Shown in pieces: positions 17,122 through 26,458 of a DNA stretch of 64,000 nt. The notes under the pieces are model-generated. The model was not told the origin of the DNA and did no database searches. It worked only from the letters and a program-made list of their open reading frames with translations. The stretch comes from CAYMCO01 sp964388955 (GTDB lineage: Bacteria; Chloroflexota; Anaerolineae; Anaerolineales; E44-bin32): contig CAYMCO010000010.1 of assembly GCA_964388955.1 (NCBI GenBank), positions 74,957-138,956 on the forward strand. Reading direction: 5' to 3'. The first letter of the stretch is position 1. Every line of letters begins with the position of its first letter. A program made the position numbers and the translations under genes.

Positions 17122-17799
17122 ATGAGAGAGAAACCGACCTGCCCCCCCATCCTGGCGTTCATCCGCGGAACTGCTACTGCTTTGCTGACGATGGGATTCC
17201 TGGCGTCCTTGGCCGCTTGTGGCGTGTTCGGCCTGCCGACGGAGCCAGGCGCAATCCTGTTCCAGGATGCGTACTCCGACCCGAATAGCGGATGGGATCG
17301 ATACGAAGACTCAACCTACGTCTCCGACTACTTCGACGGTCGCTATATCATTGGCGTCTTCGCCCCCGATACGGATGCCTGGGCGAACCCGGGGCTGGAG
17401 TTCGGCGACGTTCGCATCGACGTGGAGGCGCGCAAAGACGCCGGGCCTGACGACAATGCGTACGGGGTGCTGTGCCGCTACCAAGACCTGCGGAATTTCT
17501 ACTTCTTCCTCATCTCCAGCGACGGCTACACGGGGATCGGCATAAGCAAGGAAGGACGGCGCAAGCTGATCAGCGGCGATACGATGCTGCCATCGGATTC
17601 CGTCGTTCGGGGGGAGGCGATAAACATCATCCGGGGGGAATGCGAGGGCTATGATTTGCGCCTGCTCGTCAATGGCGATTTGGTGGTTGAGGCGCAGGCT
17701 TCCGAATGGACGCGGGGCGACGTCGGGCTGATCGCAGGCACCTATGCCTCGCCGGGCGTAGTGGTGTCCTTTGACAATTTCTCGGTCCGCAATCCATGA
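17122..17799 (+). CDS. lipoprotein with SDPNSGWDR domain (paralogue of 54312)
   Basis: A 225-aa surface lipoprotein. The signal peptide ends in a lipobox (SLAACGVFG). The mature part begins with AYSDPNSGWDRYED and carries YVSDYFDGRYIIG, a GPDDNAYGVLCRYQD block, FYFFLISSDGYTGIG and a terminal FDNFSVRNP. This is a beta-rich concanavalin/LamG-like layout. The same blocks occur in the protein at 54312. ATG at 17107 is an alternative start, but the promoter overlaps it, so 17122 is preferred. Probably carbohydrate or surface binding; substrate unknown. Confidence 0.8.
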   Translation: MREKPTCPPILAFIRGTATALLTMGFLASLAACGVFGLPTEPGAILFQDAYSDPNSGWDRYEDSTYVSDYFDGRYIIGVFAPDTDAWANPGLEFGDVRIDVEARKDAGPDDNAYGVLCRYQDLRNFYFFLISSDGYTGIGISKEGRRKLISGDTMLPSDSVVRGEAINIIRGECEGYDLRLLVNGDLVVEAQASEWTRGDVGLIAGTYASPGVVVSFDNFSVRNP

Positions 17800-17839
17800 T
17801 GCCAGGGTTGCGATCAGGCTCGGGATTCAGGCCATCTAG

Positions 17840-19132
17840 ATGAGAGTCTTCCTCGATAGCGTCGGTTGCCGGCTCAACCAGGGGGAGATCGAACTCATAG
17901 GCAGTCAACTGCGGGAGGCCGGCTGGGACCTCGTGCCGGACGCGGAATCCAGCGACTTGGTGATTTTGAACACTTGCGCGGTGACCTCAGCGGCGGCGGC
18001 AGATTCTCGCGGTCGGGCCCGGGATGCCCATCGCCGTAATGGGAGAGCGAAGCTGGTCCTGACAGGGTGCTGGGCAAGCCTGGAACCGGAGCAGGCCACT
18101 GCCCTGCCCGGGCATCCCCGAGTGATCACCAACGAGGCCAAGAACAAGCTGGTGTCCACGTTGCTGGGCCAATCTGCCTCGCCACCCCCGGTCCCCGTTC
18201 AACTGGCGCCGGTGCCCGGAGTGCGCTTCCGAACGCGCGCTTTCATAAAGGTCCAGGACGGCTGTGATCACACCTGCACCTACTGCATCACTCGGGCAGC
18301 GCGAGGGGAGGGACGGAGTACCCCCGTGGAGCAGGTAATCGCCCAGGTCGAGGCCGCGCAGAACGGCGGCGCCCAGGAAGTTGTGCTCAGCGGCGTCTCC
18401 CTGGGCTCCTACGGCGCAGATTTGGCTCCGACGGTGAATCTAACCGTTCTTCTGGAAGCGCTGCTGCAGCAAACCGACATCCCGCGCATCCGCCTCTCCT
18501 CCGTTGAGCCCTGGACACTGCCTGTGGGCCTGCTCGAGCTATGGGAGGATGAGCGCCTTTGCCGCCAGCTCCACCTGCCGCTCCAATCCGGTTCGGCGTC
18601 GACCCTCAAGCGGATGGGCCGCCCTATGACCCCGGACGGATTTGCTCGTCTGGTCGAACGCGCGCGCGCGTCCATCCCCGGTCTTGCGATCACCACCGAT
18701 CTGATCGCCGGATTCCCGGGCGAGACAGAGATTGAGTTCGAAGAGACCCGCTCTTTCGTGGAGCAGATCGGCTTTGCGGGCGGACATGTGTTTGTTTACT
18801 CCCCGCGCCCGGGCACCCCAGCCACGCGGCTGCGAGGGCGGGTTCGCGGCCCGATTGCCAAGGAGCGCAGTCGCCAACTGCGAGCCCTGCTCGAGGCGAG
18901 CCGGCGCCGGTTCCAGACGCGGTTCATCGGCTGCTCCCTGAATGTCTTGTGGGAATCGAGCCGCCGGGCTGGGGACGGAGGCCGGACCGAGATCAGCGGC
19001 TGGACGGATAACTACCTGCGGGCGGCCGCGCCCGGCGCTGAGGGATTGCTGAATCAGATCAGCCGGATTCGAGTGACCGGGATGCGAGGACGCGAGCTCC
19101 TGGGGGAGATCCAGGGGGCCGCCAACGGATGA
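17840..19132 (+). CDS. mtaB: tRNA t6A37 methylthiotransferase MtaB
   Basis: Radical-SAM enzyme converting t6A to ms2t6A at position 37 of ANN-decoding tRNAs. 430 aa. The N-terminal UPF0004 domain starts MRVFLDSVGCRLNQGEIE, typical of MtaB, with cluster cysteines also in NTCAVTS and LTGCWAS. The radical-SAM triad is C142, C146, C149 in CDHTCTYC. LSGVSLGSYG, HLPLQSGS and ITTDLIAGFPGE follow. A TRAM-like C-terminus contains ISGWTDNYLRA. MiaB is the related alternative but starts differently. It stands 40 nt after the lipoprotein gene. Confidence 0.92.
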   Translation: MRVFLDSVGCRLNQGEIELIGSQLREAGWDLVPDAESSDLVILNTCAVTSAAAADSRGRARDAHRRNGRAKLVLTGCWASLEPEQATALPGHPRVITNEAKNKLVSTLLGQSASPPPVPVQLAPVPGVRFRTRAFIKVQDGCDHTCTYCITRAARGEGRSTPVEQVIAQVEAAQNGGAQEVVLSGVSLGSYGADLAPTVNLTVLLEALLQQTDIPRIRLSSVEPWTLPVGLLELWEDERLCRQLHLPLQSGSASTLKRMGRPMTPDGFARLVERARASIPGLAITTDLIAGFPGETEIEFEETRSFVEQIGFAGGHVFVYSPRPGTPATRLRGRVRGPIAKERSRQLRALLEASRRRFQTRFIGCSLNVLWESSRRAGDGGRTEISGWTDNYLRAAAPGAEGLLNQISRIRVTGMRGRELLGEIQGAANG

Positions 19133-19258
19133 GGGATCGCCTCCGCCCATGCGCTGGGCTGCCATTCCCCCTCTGAAGACCCCCTCCGAACCGGCCCTCG
19201 TGGGCTGAACCCCTTTCGCGCTCTCATTTCCGGCACTCATGCAGTATCAAATCACTCA

Positions 19259-19286
19259 TTGACCCCTGCCCAGCGGTCGGTATAAT
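19259..19286 (+). promoter_or_regulatory. promoter of yqeY, predicted leaderless
   Basis: TTGACC (19259-19264), 16 nt, TATAAT (19281-19286). The start site 7 nt beyond the -10 coincides with the ATG at 19293. Confidence 0.75.
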
Positions 19287-19292
19287 GCGATT

Positions 19293-19739
19293 ATGCTCAC
19301 AAAGGAGACCTTCCAGGCCGACCTGAAAGAGGCCATTCGGAAACGGGACGGCCTGCGGAAGAATGTGATCCGGAGCGTGCTCTCCGCGATCCAACTCAAG
19401 GAAATCGAGACCGGTGAGCCGGTGGATGAGGCCAGCCTGCTCTCACTGCTGCATAAGGAAGTCAACTCGAGGCAGGAGACCATCGAGGCAGCGCAAAAGG
19501 CAGGGCGACCGCAAATGGAGGCGACACTGCGGCAGGAGATCGAAATCCTGGAATCCTATCTGCCGCAGGCACTCTCGGAGCTCGAGTTGGAGGAGTTGGT
19601 GCGAGAGGTCATTCAGGAGACGGGGGCCGATTCGATGGCCGATATAGGTTTGGTGATGCGCACGCTGATGCCCCGGATCGCTGGCCGCGCCGATGGCCGC
19701 GCCGCCAGCGAGAAGGTACGCGCACTCCTGGCCGGATGA
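19293..19739 (+). CDS. yqeY: YqeY-family protein (GatB-tail-like)
   Basis: 148-aa helical protein related to the C-terminal tail domain of the amidotransferase subunit GatB, thought to touch tRNA; exact role unknown. Family blocks are ADLKEAIRKRDGLRKNVIRS, IQLKEIETGEPVDE, LLHKEVNSRQETIEA and ILESYLPQALSELE. The end MRTLMPRIAGRADGRAAS matches the conserved MG-lysine/arginine tail. Its TATAAT lies 6 nt before the ATG. It probably heads an operon with the HD protein 10 nt downstream, then ybeY and dgkA. Confidence 0.88.
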   Translation: MLTKETFQADLKEAIRKRDGLRKNVIRSVLSAIQLKEIETGEPVDEASLLSLLHKEVNSRQETIEAAQKAGRPQMEATLRQEIEILESYLPQALSELELEELVREVIQETGADSMADIGLVMRTLMPRIAGRADGRAASEKVRALLAG

Positions 19740-19749
19740 CGACTTGAGC

Positions 19750-21900
19750 ATGGATGAGGCATCCGAATCGCCGAACCGGTTTGTGGCCCGACTGGGACAG
19801 ATTTGGATTACAACCCGGCTGTGGTTCATCGTTGTGATGGGCGTTCTGGGCACCATCGCCGCCATTTCCATCCCTCTGACTCAACAAGACGCCGCTGTGG
19901 GATTGCAGGTGGGCGACGTCGCGCCCCGGGACTTGTTGGCTCCTCAGGACCTCACCTATGCGAGCGAGATCCTTACCGAGCAGGCTCGTGCACAAGCCGA
20001 GGCGGACGTCCCAGAGCAGTATGCCCCCCCCGATAGCCAAGTCGCTCGCCATCAGATTGAGGCGCTGCAACGGACACTCAACTTCGTTGACGCCATCCGA
20101 GCAGATTCCTACGGGTCGCAGGCTGAGAAATCAAGTGACTTGGCCAATCTGGATCTTGTCGACCTGGATCCGGAGGTATCAGCCGCCATCCTCCAGATGC
20201 CCGCCTCCCAATGGGACATGGTCAAGCAGGACTCGCTCGACGTGCTGGAGCAGGTGATGCGCCGCGAAATCCGGCCCTCCCGCGTCGAGGAATTCATCCG
20301 GGGGGTCCCGGCTTGGGTCAACATGTCCCTGGGCGAGCAGCAGAGCCAAGTGGTCGCGGCGCTGGTCCGTCCTTTCGTACAGGCCAACACGGAGTCGGAC
20401 GAGGAGGCCACGGAATCCCAACGCGAGGCGGCGCGCTCGGCCGTCGAACCGGTGCTCAAGACCTTCTCACAGGGGGAGACGATCATCGAACGTGGGGAGG
20501 TTGTCACGGACCAGCATCTCGAGGCGCTGCGGCAATTCGGCATGTTGCAGGCGAGCGAACCATGGAAAGGAATCCTTGTCCGCGGGGTGTTGGTGATTCT
20601 GCTCGCGAGCGTGCTTGTTCTCTTCGCCCACCGCACCCACGCGAGCATGTTCCAAAACCCGCGTATGACGGCCGCATTGAGCACCTTGTTCGTCCTGCTT
20701 GCGCTCGCGATGCAGGCAGTACTCCCCGACCGCGCGGTATTGCCGTACCTCTTTCCATTTGCCACGGTCCCGTTGCTTATGGCCGTGCTGTTCGGCCCCG
20801 GCATGGGCGTGATGACCGCGTTCATCATCGGCGCCTTGGCCGGCTATCTGGCCCCCAGTGGGCTTGAATTGGCGTTATATGCCAGCCTGGGCGGGATGCT
20901 CGCCGCGCTGGTGATCGGCCGGGCAGAGCGACTGAGCGCATTCTTCTGGGCCGGTCTGGGCGTTTCGCTATCTTGCATGGTGATCGTCGCGGTATTCCGT
21001 TTCCCGGATCCGGCGACGGATATCACCGGCAAAGCCACATTGATGGGCGCTGGCCTGTTGAGTGGGGTGGTCTCTGCAATCCTGGCAGTGGGCATGCTGC
21101 TTCCGTTGGGGAATATCCTGGGGGTGATAACCAGCCTGCAACTGATCGAACTCTCCCGTCCGGATCACCCACTGCTGCAGCTGCTGCTGCAGAATGCCCC
21201 CGGGACATATCAGCACAGCCTCCAGGTGGCCAACCTCGCCGAGCAAGCGGCGCGCGAAATCGGCGCCAACCCGCTGCTCACGCGAGTGGGCGCGCTGTAC
21301 CACGACGTCGGAAAGTCCCTCCAGCCGCAGTTCTTCATCGAAAACCAAGTCTCCGGCGTGAATGCCCACGATCAGTTGGATCCTGCGACAAGTGCGGGGG
21401 TGATTCTCTCTCACGTCTATGACGGTCTGGACCTGGCGCGCAAACACCGGCTGCCTCGCGCCATCCAGAACTTCATCACAGAACATCACGGAAACCTGCG
21501 CACCAGCTACCAGTATAACGAAGCGCTGAACGCCGCCGGCGGCGACCCGACCAAGGTCGATGAGCGGAGCTACCGATACCCCGGCCCGCGGCCGCACTCC
21601 GCCGAGACGGCGCTTGTCATGCTCGCCGATGGCGTCGAGGCGAAGGCGCGCGCCGACGCGCCCGGCGATCCGAAAGGGCTCAACGCATTGGTCGGGGACC
21701 TGATCCGCGAGCGGCTGAACTCCGGCCAGCTGGACAAGACGGATCTCACATTGAAGGATCTGGACACAATCCGTCGCAGCTTTGTGAAGAGCCTCAAAGG
21801 GATATATCATCCGCGCATCCGCTACCCGCAGCTCGAGAAACCAGGGGTGGAGAAAGGGGACGCCGCCCAACCCTTGCCCCAAACCCAGGCTGGGCCGTGA
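19750..21900 (+). CDS. 7TM-HD membrane phosphohydrolase (PgpH-like)
   Basis: Probable cyclic-di-AMP phosphodiesterase. 716 aa: an N-terminal span (LWFIVVMGVLGTIAAI), an extracytoplasmic region to about residue 275, a block of about seven hydrophobic spans (275-480), then a cytosolic HD domain. HD residues are visible: YQHSLQVANLAE, YHDVGKS with His518-Asp519, AGVILSHVYDGL and ITEHHGN. This order matches the 7TMR-HD family that includes PgpH. ATG 19750 is preferred to upstream frames. Pairing with ybeY and dgkA is the common Gram-positive arrangement of this family. Confidence 0.9.
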   Translation: MDEASESPNRFVARLGQIWITTRLWFIVVMGVLGTIAAISIPLTQQDAAVGLQVGDVAPRDLLAPQDLTYASEILTEQARAQAEADVPEQYAPPDSQVARHQIEALQRTLNFVDAIRADSYGSQAEKSSDLANLDLVDLDPEVSAAILQMPASQWDMVKQDSLDVLEQVMRREIRPSRVEEFIRGVPAWVNMSLGEQQSQVVAALVRPFVQANTESDEEATESQREAARSAVEPVLKTFSQGETIIERGEVVTDQHLEALRQFGMLQASEPWKGILVRGVLVILLASVLVLFAHRTHASMFQNPRMTAALSTLFVLLALAMQAVLPDRAVLPYLFPFATVPLLMAVLFGPGMGVMTAFIIGALAGYLAPSGLELALYASLGGMLAALVIGRAERLSAFFWAGLGVSLSCMVIVAVFRFPDPATDITGKATLMGAGLLSGVVSAILAVGMLLPLGNILGVITSLQLIELSRPDHPLLQLLLQNAPGTYQHSLQVANLAEQAAREIGANPLLTRVGALYHDVGKSLQPQFFIENQVSGVNAHDQLDPATSAGVILSHVYDGLDLARKHRLPRAIQNFITEHHGNLRTSYQYNEALNAAGGDPTKVDERSYRYPGPRPHSAETALVMLADGVEAKARADAPGDPKGLNALVGDLIRERLNSGQLDKTDLTLKDLDTIRRSFVKSLKGIYHPRIRYPQLEKPGVEKGDAAQPLPQTQAGP

Positions 21901-22358
21901 GCGATCATCTGGTCCGGGTGCGGATCGAAGCCGGAGACCCGGGCCTTTCGCAGGTATTGCGGCGGGCTGCTCAGGTCGCGCTTGAGCGGGAAGCCGCCTC
22001 TCCGGGCGCGTTGACCATTGTGCTCACCGGGGATGAGCAAATCCGCCATCTGAATCGCCGGTTTCTCGGCCAGGACCATCCGACGGACGTGCTCGCTTTT
22101 CCCGATCATGGCATCGACCCGGATCTTGGAGGCACGTATTTTGGGGACATCATCATCTCCCTGTCGCGGGCGGAAGATGCGGCGCGGGTGGCAGGCCACC
22201 CCCTGCGGGCCGAGCTATCCCTGCTCGTTGTCCACGGCGTGCTGCACCTGATGGGATATGACCACGCCGAGCCCGCATCCCTCAGGGAGATGAAGAAGGT
22301 GCAAGCTGCGATCCTGAACTCACTGGACCTGGGAACCCTTGCCTGGGAGGACGCATGA
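21897..22358 (+). CDS. ybeY: endoribonuclease YbeY
   Basis: Zinc RNase required for 16S rRNA 3'-end maturation and ribosome quality control. 153 aa. The metal-binding motif HGVLHLMGYDH is complete (His113, His117, His123), with LNRRFLGQDHPTDVLAFP upstream as in the family. GTG at 21897 overlaps the previous stop as GTGA, and the gene overlaps dgkA by 4 nt. Confidence 0.95.
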   Translation: MSDHLVRVRIEAGDPGLSQVLRRAAQVALEREAASPGALTIVLTGDEQIRHLNRRFLGQDHPTDVLAFPDHGIDPDLGGTYFGDIIISLSRAEDAARVAGHPLRAELSLLVVHGVLHLMGYDHAEPASLREMKKVQAAILNSLDLGTLAWEDA

Positions 22359-22738
22359 CATCCGGCAAAAGGGACGGCGGACGGGCGGAGTCGTTTCAGC
22401 ACGCCTTCATGGGCATCTGGTCCCTGCTGCGGGGGGAGCCCAACGCCCGCATTCACGCGCTCGCAAGCGTCTTGGTGCTGGCGACGGGCCTCTGGCTGCG
22501 AATCGGGCTCACCCAATGGGCGTTGATCGCCTTCGCCGTGGGCCTTGTGTGGGCCACAGAGGCCGCCAATACCGCCTTGGAAGCGATCGGAGACGTCGCC
22601 AGCCCCGATTATCATCCGCTCACCGGCCGAGCCAAAGACCTCTCCGCCGCTGCAGTGCTCATCAGCGCCCTTACCGCAGCCTCCGTGGGCGCCCTCGTGT
22701 TGGGCCCGCCCTTGTGGAGCCGCCTGTTCGGGCCCTGA
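22355..22738 (+). CDS. dgkA: diacylglycerol/undecaprenol kinase
   Basis: Small integral membrane kinase, 127 aa; Gram-positive-type homologues phosphorylate undecaprenol to recycle the cell-wall lipid carrier. Three hydrophobic segments are seen (ALASVLVLATGLWL, WALIAFAVGLVWAT, AAVLISALTAASVGALV). The family signature is ATEAANTALEAIGD followed by RAKDLSAAAVL. Start ATG overlaps the ybeY stop (ATGA). Last gene of the yqeY operon. Confidence 0.92.
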   Translation: MTSGKRDGGRAESFQHAFMGIWSLLRGEPNARIHALASVLVLATGLWLRIGLTQWALIAFAVGLVWATEAANTALEAIGDVASPDYHPLTGRAKDLSAAAVLISALTAASVGALVLGPPLWSRLFGP

Positions 22739-22807
22739 CCGGATCCGTCCGCTCTGCCACTGACGGCGCCCATGCGGGCATGGATCCCGCATCAGACCAA
22801 AGTGACA

Positions 22808-22836
22808 TTGCGATGACCTTTCAATTATGGGATAAT
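22808..22836 (+). promoter_or_regulatory. promoter of the triple-GAF kinase gene
   Basis: TTGCGA (22808-22813), 17 nt, GATAAT (22831-22836) with a TG extension. The leader would be about 44 nt and includes AGAGGT before ATG 22887. Confidence 0.6.
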
Positions 22837-22886
22837 CCATGGGCATGTGCCGCCCTTTGCTTTACATAAACTAGAGGTCCGGGCTT

Positions 22887-25439
22887 ATGGTCGTTGCGGG
22901 AAGTGAGCAGAATTCCTCGCTTTATAGGGCGGCCACCGCCACATTCAACTACGCAGATCCAACTCAAGCCCTTTCCGACATCCTCCGTCTGGCAACTGAA
23001 TTGCTGGGAGCCGATCGCGCGGCGCTATATGAAGGGGATGAGCGGGGCATGGGGTTCAGCCCCCGACTTGGCTACCGGGTGGCGGTGCGGGACTTGGGCC
23101 GCATCGGTGGCGCTCCCAAGCATCCGATTCTGAAGACCGTATTGACCGAGCACCGCGCCGCATCCTCTCCGGGCGTGCGCGAGTCACTCGGCTTGCCGCT
23201 CTCGCCCGGCGCCGTCGCCGTCGCCCCTGCCTGCAACGCAGAGCGGATGATGGGCTTGATTGTTGTGGCCCGCGACCGGCAGGATGAATACAGCAGCCAG
23301 GAACTGAAAACCCTGGAAGCACTGGGGACGCGCGCCGCGGATATCATGGCCTTCGCCCGCCAGACGGCCAACCAGAGCTATCTATTCCAGAAGCTCTCCC
23401 TGCTGTACGGTATCAGCCATCAGATTTCGACCACCCGCGACCTGCAGGAGACTATCCGCCTGACCGCCGATCACCTTCTCAAGGCAACCACGGCCGATTG
23501 CTGCGAGGTGATGGTGTTTGATGTGGGAAACGGCCAGACCGCATGCTTCCGCCAGCAGGTCAGCAAGTCGCTTGGCCATGCCGTCGTTTCATCCGTGGAG
23601 AATATCCCCTCCTACCCCATTCACCAGGAGGTCTTGGACGAACTCAGACCTTCGGTATTGAGCGTTTCGCCTCCCATCGGCACATCAGAGGACATCGCCA
23701 TGCTTCAAGCGCAGGGAGTGGCCTCCACGGCGGTGTTCCCCCTCGCCACGCATAAGCAAGCCCTGGGGCTGGTGCACCTGATATATGACCACCCCGGCCG
23801 GGGCATATCGGGGCAGGAAGTGGAGCTGGCTCAGGCCATCATTAGCATCGGTGCCATGGGATTGCAGGACGCCATCCATATCGAGGACTCGCGCGCCCGG
23901 GCCACTCAGCTGCAGGTGCTGGGGGAAATCGGGCGAGATATGACCTCCACTCTCGACCTTGAGGTGGCCCTGGAAAATGCCATGCGCCACATCCAGCAGC
24001 TCTTCCAGGTGGAGGCCTCGATCCTCTTCTTGGTGGATGAGAGCGGCGAAAAACTGGTCCTCAAGGCCAGCGGCGACAAGCCGGTGCGCATTCGAGATGT
24101 GGAGATCAGCCTGGCCGATGGGATCGCGGGTTGGGTCGCCCGACATAAGAAGCCGCTGATCGTCAATGACGTATACAGCAACCCCTTGTTCCAGAGCAGC
24201 GTGGACGGCCAGACCGGCTTGCTCACGACGTCAGTGCTCTGCGTGCCATTGGAGTCCCGAGGAGAGGTGCTGGGTGTTATAGAAGCCATCAACCATCCAC
24301 GCGCCGCGTTCACCCCCTCTGACCAGCAGATGCTGTCCTCTGTCGCCTCCTGGGCGGCCATCGCGCTGGACAACGCAAATCTCTTCCGCAGCATGGCGGA
24401 TGAACGCCGGCGCCTGGAAGCCACTCTGGTCGAGACGATGGATGCCGTGGTCCTTACGGACAGCAAGGGCAAGATCATTCTAATCAACAAGGCGGCGGCC
24501 CAGGCCTTTCGCGTGCGGGAAGAGGACGCAAACGGCGAACAGGCCTCCGCGATCTTCCATGATACGCCGCTTGGCCGGCACTTGGTGGATGCGGATATCG
24601 AGCTTCCCACAACCATCGAGATCACCACCCCCACGGATCGCATTCTCTCGGCCTCCATCAGTGAGATCACCGATGTGGGCCGCGTCGCCGTGATGCAGGA
24701 CATCACCACACTCAAGCAGATTGACCGCATGCGTTCTCAACTGCTCGGCACCGCTGCTCACGACCTGAAGAATCCACTCAACGCCATCCGCTTGGGTGCA
24801 GATTTGCTGCAGCACGCGGACCTCACAACCTCCCAGCGGAGCGCCCTGGACATGATGCAGCGCGCCACGGGCAGCATGGCGGATCTGATCTCCGGCCTGC
24901 TGGACACCATCCGAGTGGAATCCACGGCAAACATGGTCTTCGAGAGTCTATCGGTCAAGCAGCTTCTCGACCAGTCCGTGACTTCGCTCCGGCCGCTCAT
25001 CGAGGACAAAGGGCATACGGTGAAATGCGTTAGGCCCCCTGAGGATCTCACCGTCATGGGCGACGCCGGGCGGCTCAATTCCGTGATCACCAATTTGCTC
25101 AGCAACGCGGTCAAGTTCACAGACCCGGGCGGCCTGATCGAGATCGATGTCTATTGGGACAGCAGTGACGTGGTGATCAGCGTGATTGACAACGGCCCGG
25201 GAATCCCCAAGGACGAAATCCCGCGCGTCTTCGATCCCCTCTTTCGCGGCCAAGCGGTGATCCGAAATCCAAACAACCCGGTCGACGGCACCGGCCTCGG
25301 CCTTTCGCTGGCCAAGACCGCCGTGGAACAGCACAGCGGGCGGATCTGGGTGACGAGCGAAGAGGGCAAGGGCAGCAACTTCAGCTTCTCATTGCCGCTG
25401 GCGAACGCCCGCGAAATCGGGGAAGAAGCGGCCGACTGA
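22887..25439 (+). CDS. multi-GAF/PAS sensor histidine kinase (orphan)
   Basis: Large soluble sensor, 850 aa. Three GAF-like domains (about 20-155, 165-330, 345-500) are followed by a PAS-like domain (VVLTDSKGKIILINKAAAQA, about 515-610), HisKA with His625 in TAAHDLKNPLN, and HATPase_c (NLLSNAVKFTDPG, DNGPGIP, DGTGLGLSLAK). The second and third GAFs show LGLVHLIYD and CVPLESRGEVLGVIEA. No membrane span. The TAAHDLKNP box, with D in place of the usual E after H, is common in such kinases. No response regulator is adjacent. AGAGGT sets the ATG at 22887. Confidence 0.9.
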   Translation: MVVAGSEQNSSLYRAATATFNYADPTQALSDILRLATELLGADRAALYEGDERGMGFSPRLGYRVAVRDLGRIGGAPKHPILKTVLTEHRAASSPGVRESLGLPLSPGAVAVAPACNAERMMGLIVVARDRQDEYSSQELKTLEALGTRAADIMAFARQTANQSYLFQKLSLLYGISHQISTTRDLQETIRLTADHLLKATTADCCEVMVFDVGNGQTACFRQQVSKSLGHAVVSSVENIPSYPIHQEVLDELRPSVLSVSPPIGTSEDIAMLQAQGVASTAVFPLATHKQALGLVHLIYDHPGRGISGQEVELAQAIISIGAMGLQDAIHIEDSRARATQLQVLGEIGRDMTSTLDLEVALENAMRHIQQLFQVEASILFLVDESGEKLVLKASGDKPVRIRDVEISLADGIAGWVARHKKPLIVNDVYSNPLFQSSVDGQTGLLTTSVLCVPLESRGEVLGVIEAINHPRAAFTPSDQQMLSSVASWAAIALDNANLFRSMADERRRLEATLVETMDAVVLTDSKGKIILINKAAAQAFRVREEDANGEQASAIFHDTPLGRHLVDADIELPTTIEITTPTDRILSASISEITDVGRVAVMQDITTLKQIDRMRSQLLGTAAHDLKNPLNAIRLGADLLQHADLTTSQRSALDMMQRATGSMADLISGLLDTIRVESTANMVFESLSVKQLLDQSVTSLRPLIEDKGHTVKCVRPPEDLTVMGDAGRLNSVITNLLSNAVKFTDPGGLIEIDVYWDSSDVVISVIDNGPGIPKDEIPRVFDPLFRGQAVIRNPNNPVDGTGLGLSLAKTAVEQHSGRIWVTSEEGKGSNFSFSLPLANAREIGEEAAD

Positions 25440-25603
25440 GCGCTGAGACAGGACACTCCGCATTTCCCCCGATCACCATCTGAACATCCTTCGTGGTATC
25501 CTCCGCAATCGATGGCGGCTGCATGGCATCGGGTTTTCTGCCGAAGGAGCGGGACATCCAAAGATGGGCGCCGCAGGGCGTTGAAGCGATCGGAGGCGAA
25601 TAG

Positions 25604-26458
25604 ATGGGCGGAGAGGGATTTCGTTTTGGGACTGTAGGCACCCCGGCCTCCACCCCCGATAGTCTGCGAGGCACCGAGGGGACGATCAAGCACCTGGCCG
25701 CACAAGGCCTGGACGCGTTCGAGATCGGCTGGGTTCGATCTGTCCGCATCTCGGAGGCCACCTGCGAGCGCATCCGGGAGACGGGCAAGGAGCACGACGT
25801 GGCGCTGAGCGTTCACGCCCCCTACTACATCAACCTCAACGCCGATGAGAAGGAATGGCCCAAGAGCCGCCAGCGGCTGATGGACGCCGCACATTATGGC
25901 TTCCTGGCGGGAGCCACGGACATCATCTTTCACCCGGGCTCGTATTTCGATCAGCCCCCAGAATCGGTACTCGAGATCGCGATCCCGCGTCTCGAGGGCT
26001 GCGTCCAGGAGCTGCGTGCCGCTGGGGATGAGGCGACCTTGCGCCCCGAGACCATGGGCAAAGGCGCCATGCTCGGATCACTGCAGGACACGTTGGCCAT
26101 GGCGGAGATCGATGGCGTCGAGCCCTGCCTGGATTTCTCCCACCTACATGCCCGACCGGGGGATGGATCCATGAATTCGCAGGCTGAATGGGAGACGATC
26201 CTGCAGGAATATTCCAGGGCATTAGGCCCGGAGGCTCTGAAGCGGCTGCACTGCCATCTCTCGGGGATCGAGTATGGTCCGAAGGGCGAGCGCAACCACC
26301 TGATCCTGGCCGAGTCCGATATGAATCTGCAGGCATTGATCAACGCGCTGGTCAAATACGAATGCGGTGGGAGAATCGTGTGCGAAAGCCCTGAGTTGCA
26401 GGATGAAGATGCGCACGTCATCCGCAAGGCCTGGGAAGCTGCCCGCTCCGCCGAATGA
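25604..26458 (+). CDS. nfo: endonuclease IV-like AP endonuclease (TIM barrel)
   Basis: Probably cleaves DNA 5' to abasic sites. 284 aa with the Nfo/xylose-isomerase barrel pattern: FEIGWVRS, LSVHAPYYINL, DIIFHPGSYF, RPETMGKGAMLGSLQD, CLDFSHLHARPGDG, LHCHLSGIEYG and CESPELQDED. Candidate metal ligands are the His in HAPYY and HPGSY, Glu in RPETM, and Asp and His in CLDFSHLHA. GAGGCG precedes ATG 25604. It overlaps the uracil-DNA glycosylase by 4 nt, which strongly supports a base-excision-repair role. A sugar isomerase is the alternative. Confidence 0.82.
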   Translation: MGGEGFRFGTVGTPASTPDSLRGTEGTIKHLAAQGLDAFEIGWVRSVRISEATCERIRETGKEHDVALSVHAPYYINLNADEKEWPKSRQRLMDAAHYGFLAGATDIIFHPGSYFDQPPESVLEIAIPRLEGCVQELRAAGDEATLRPETMGKGAMLGSLQDTLAMAEIDGVEPCLDFSHLHARPGDGSMNSQAEWETILQEYSRALGPEALKRLHCHLSGIEYGPKGERNHLILAESDMNLQALINALVKYECGGRIVCESPELQDEDAHVIRKAWEAARSAE

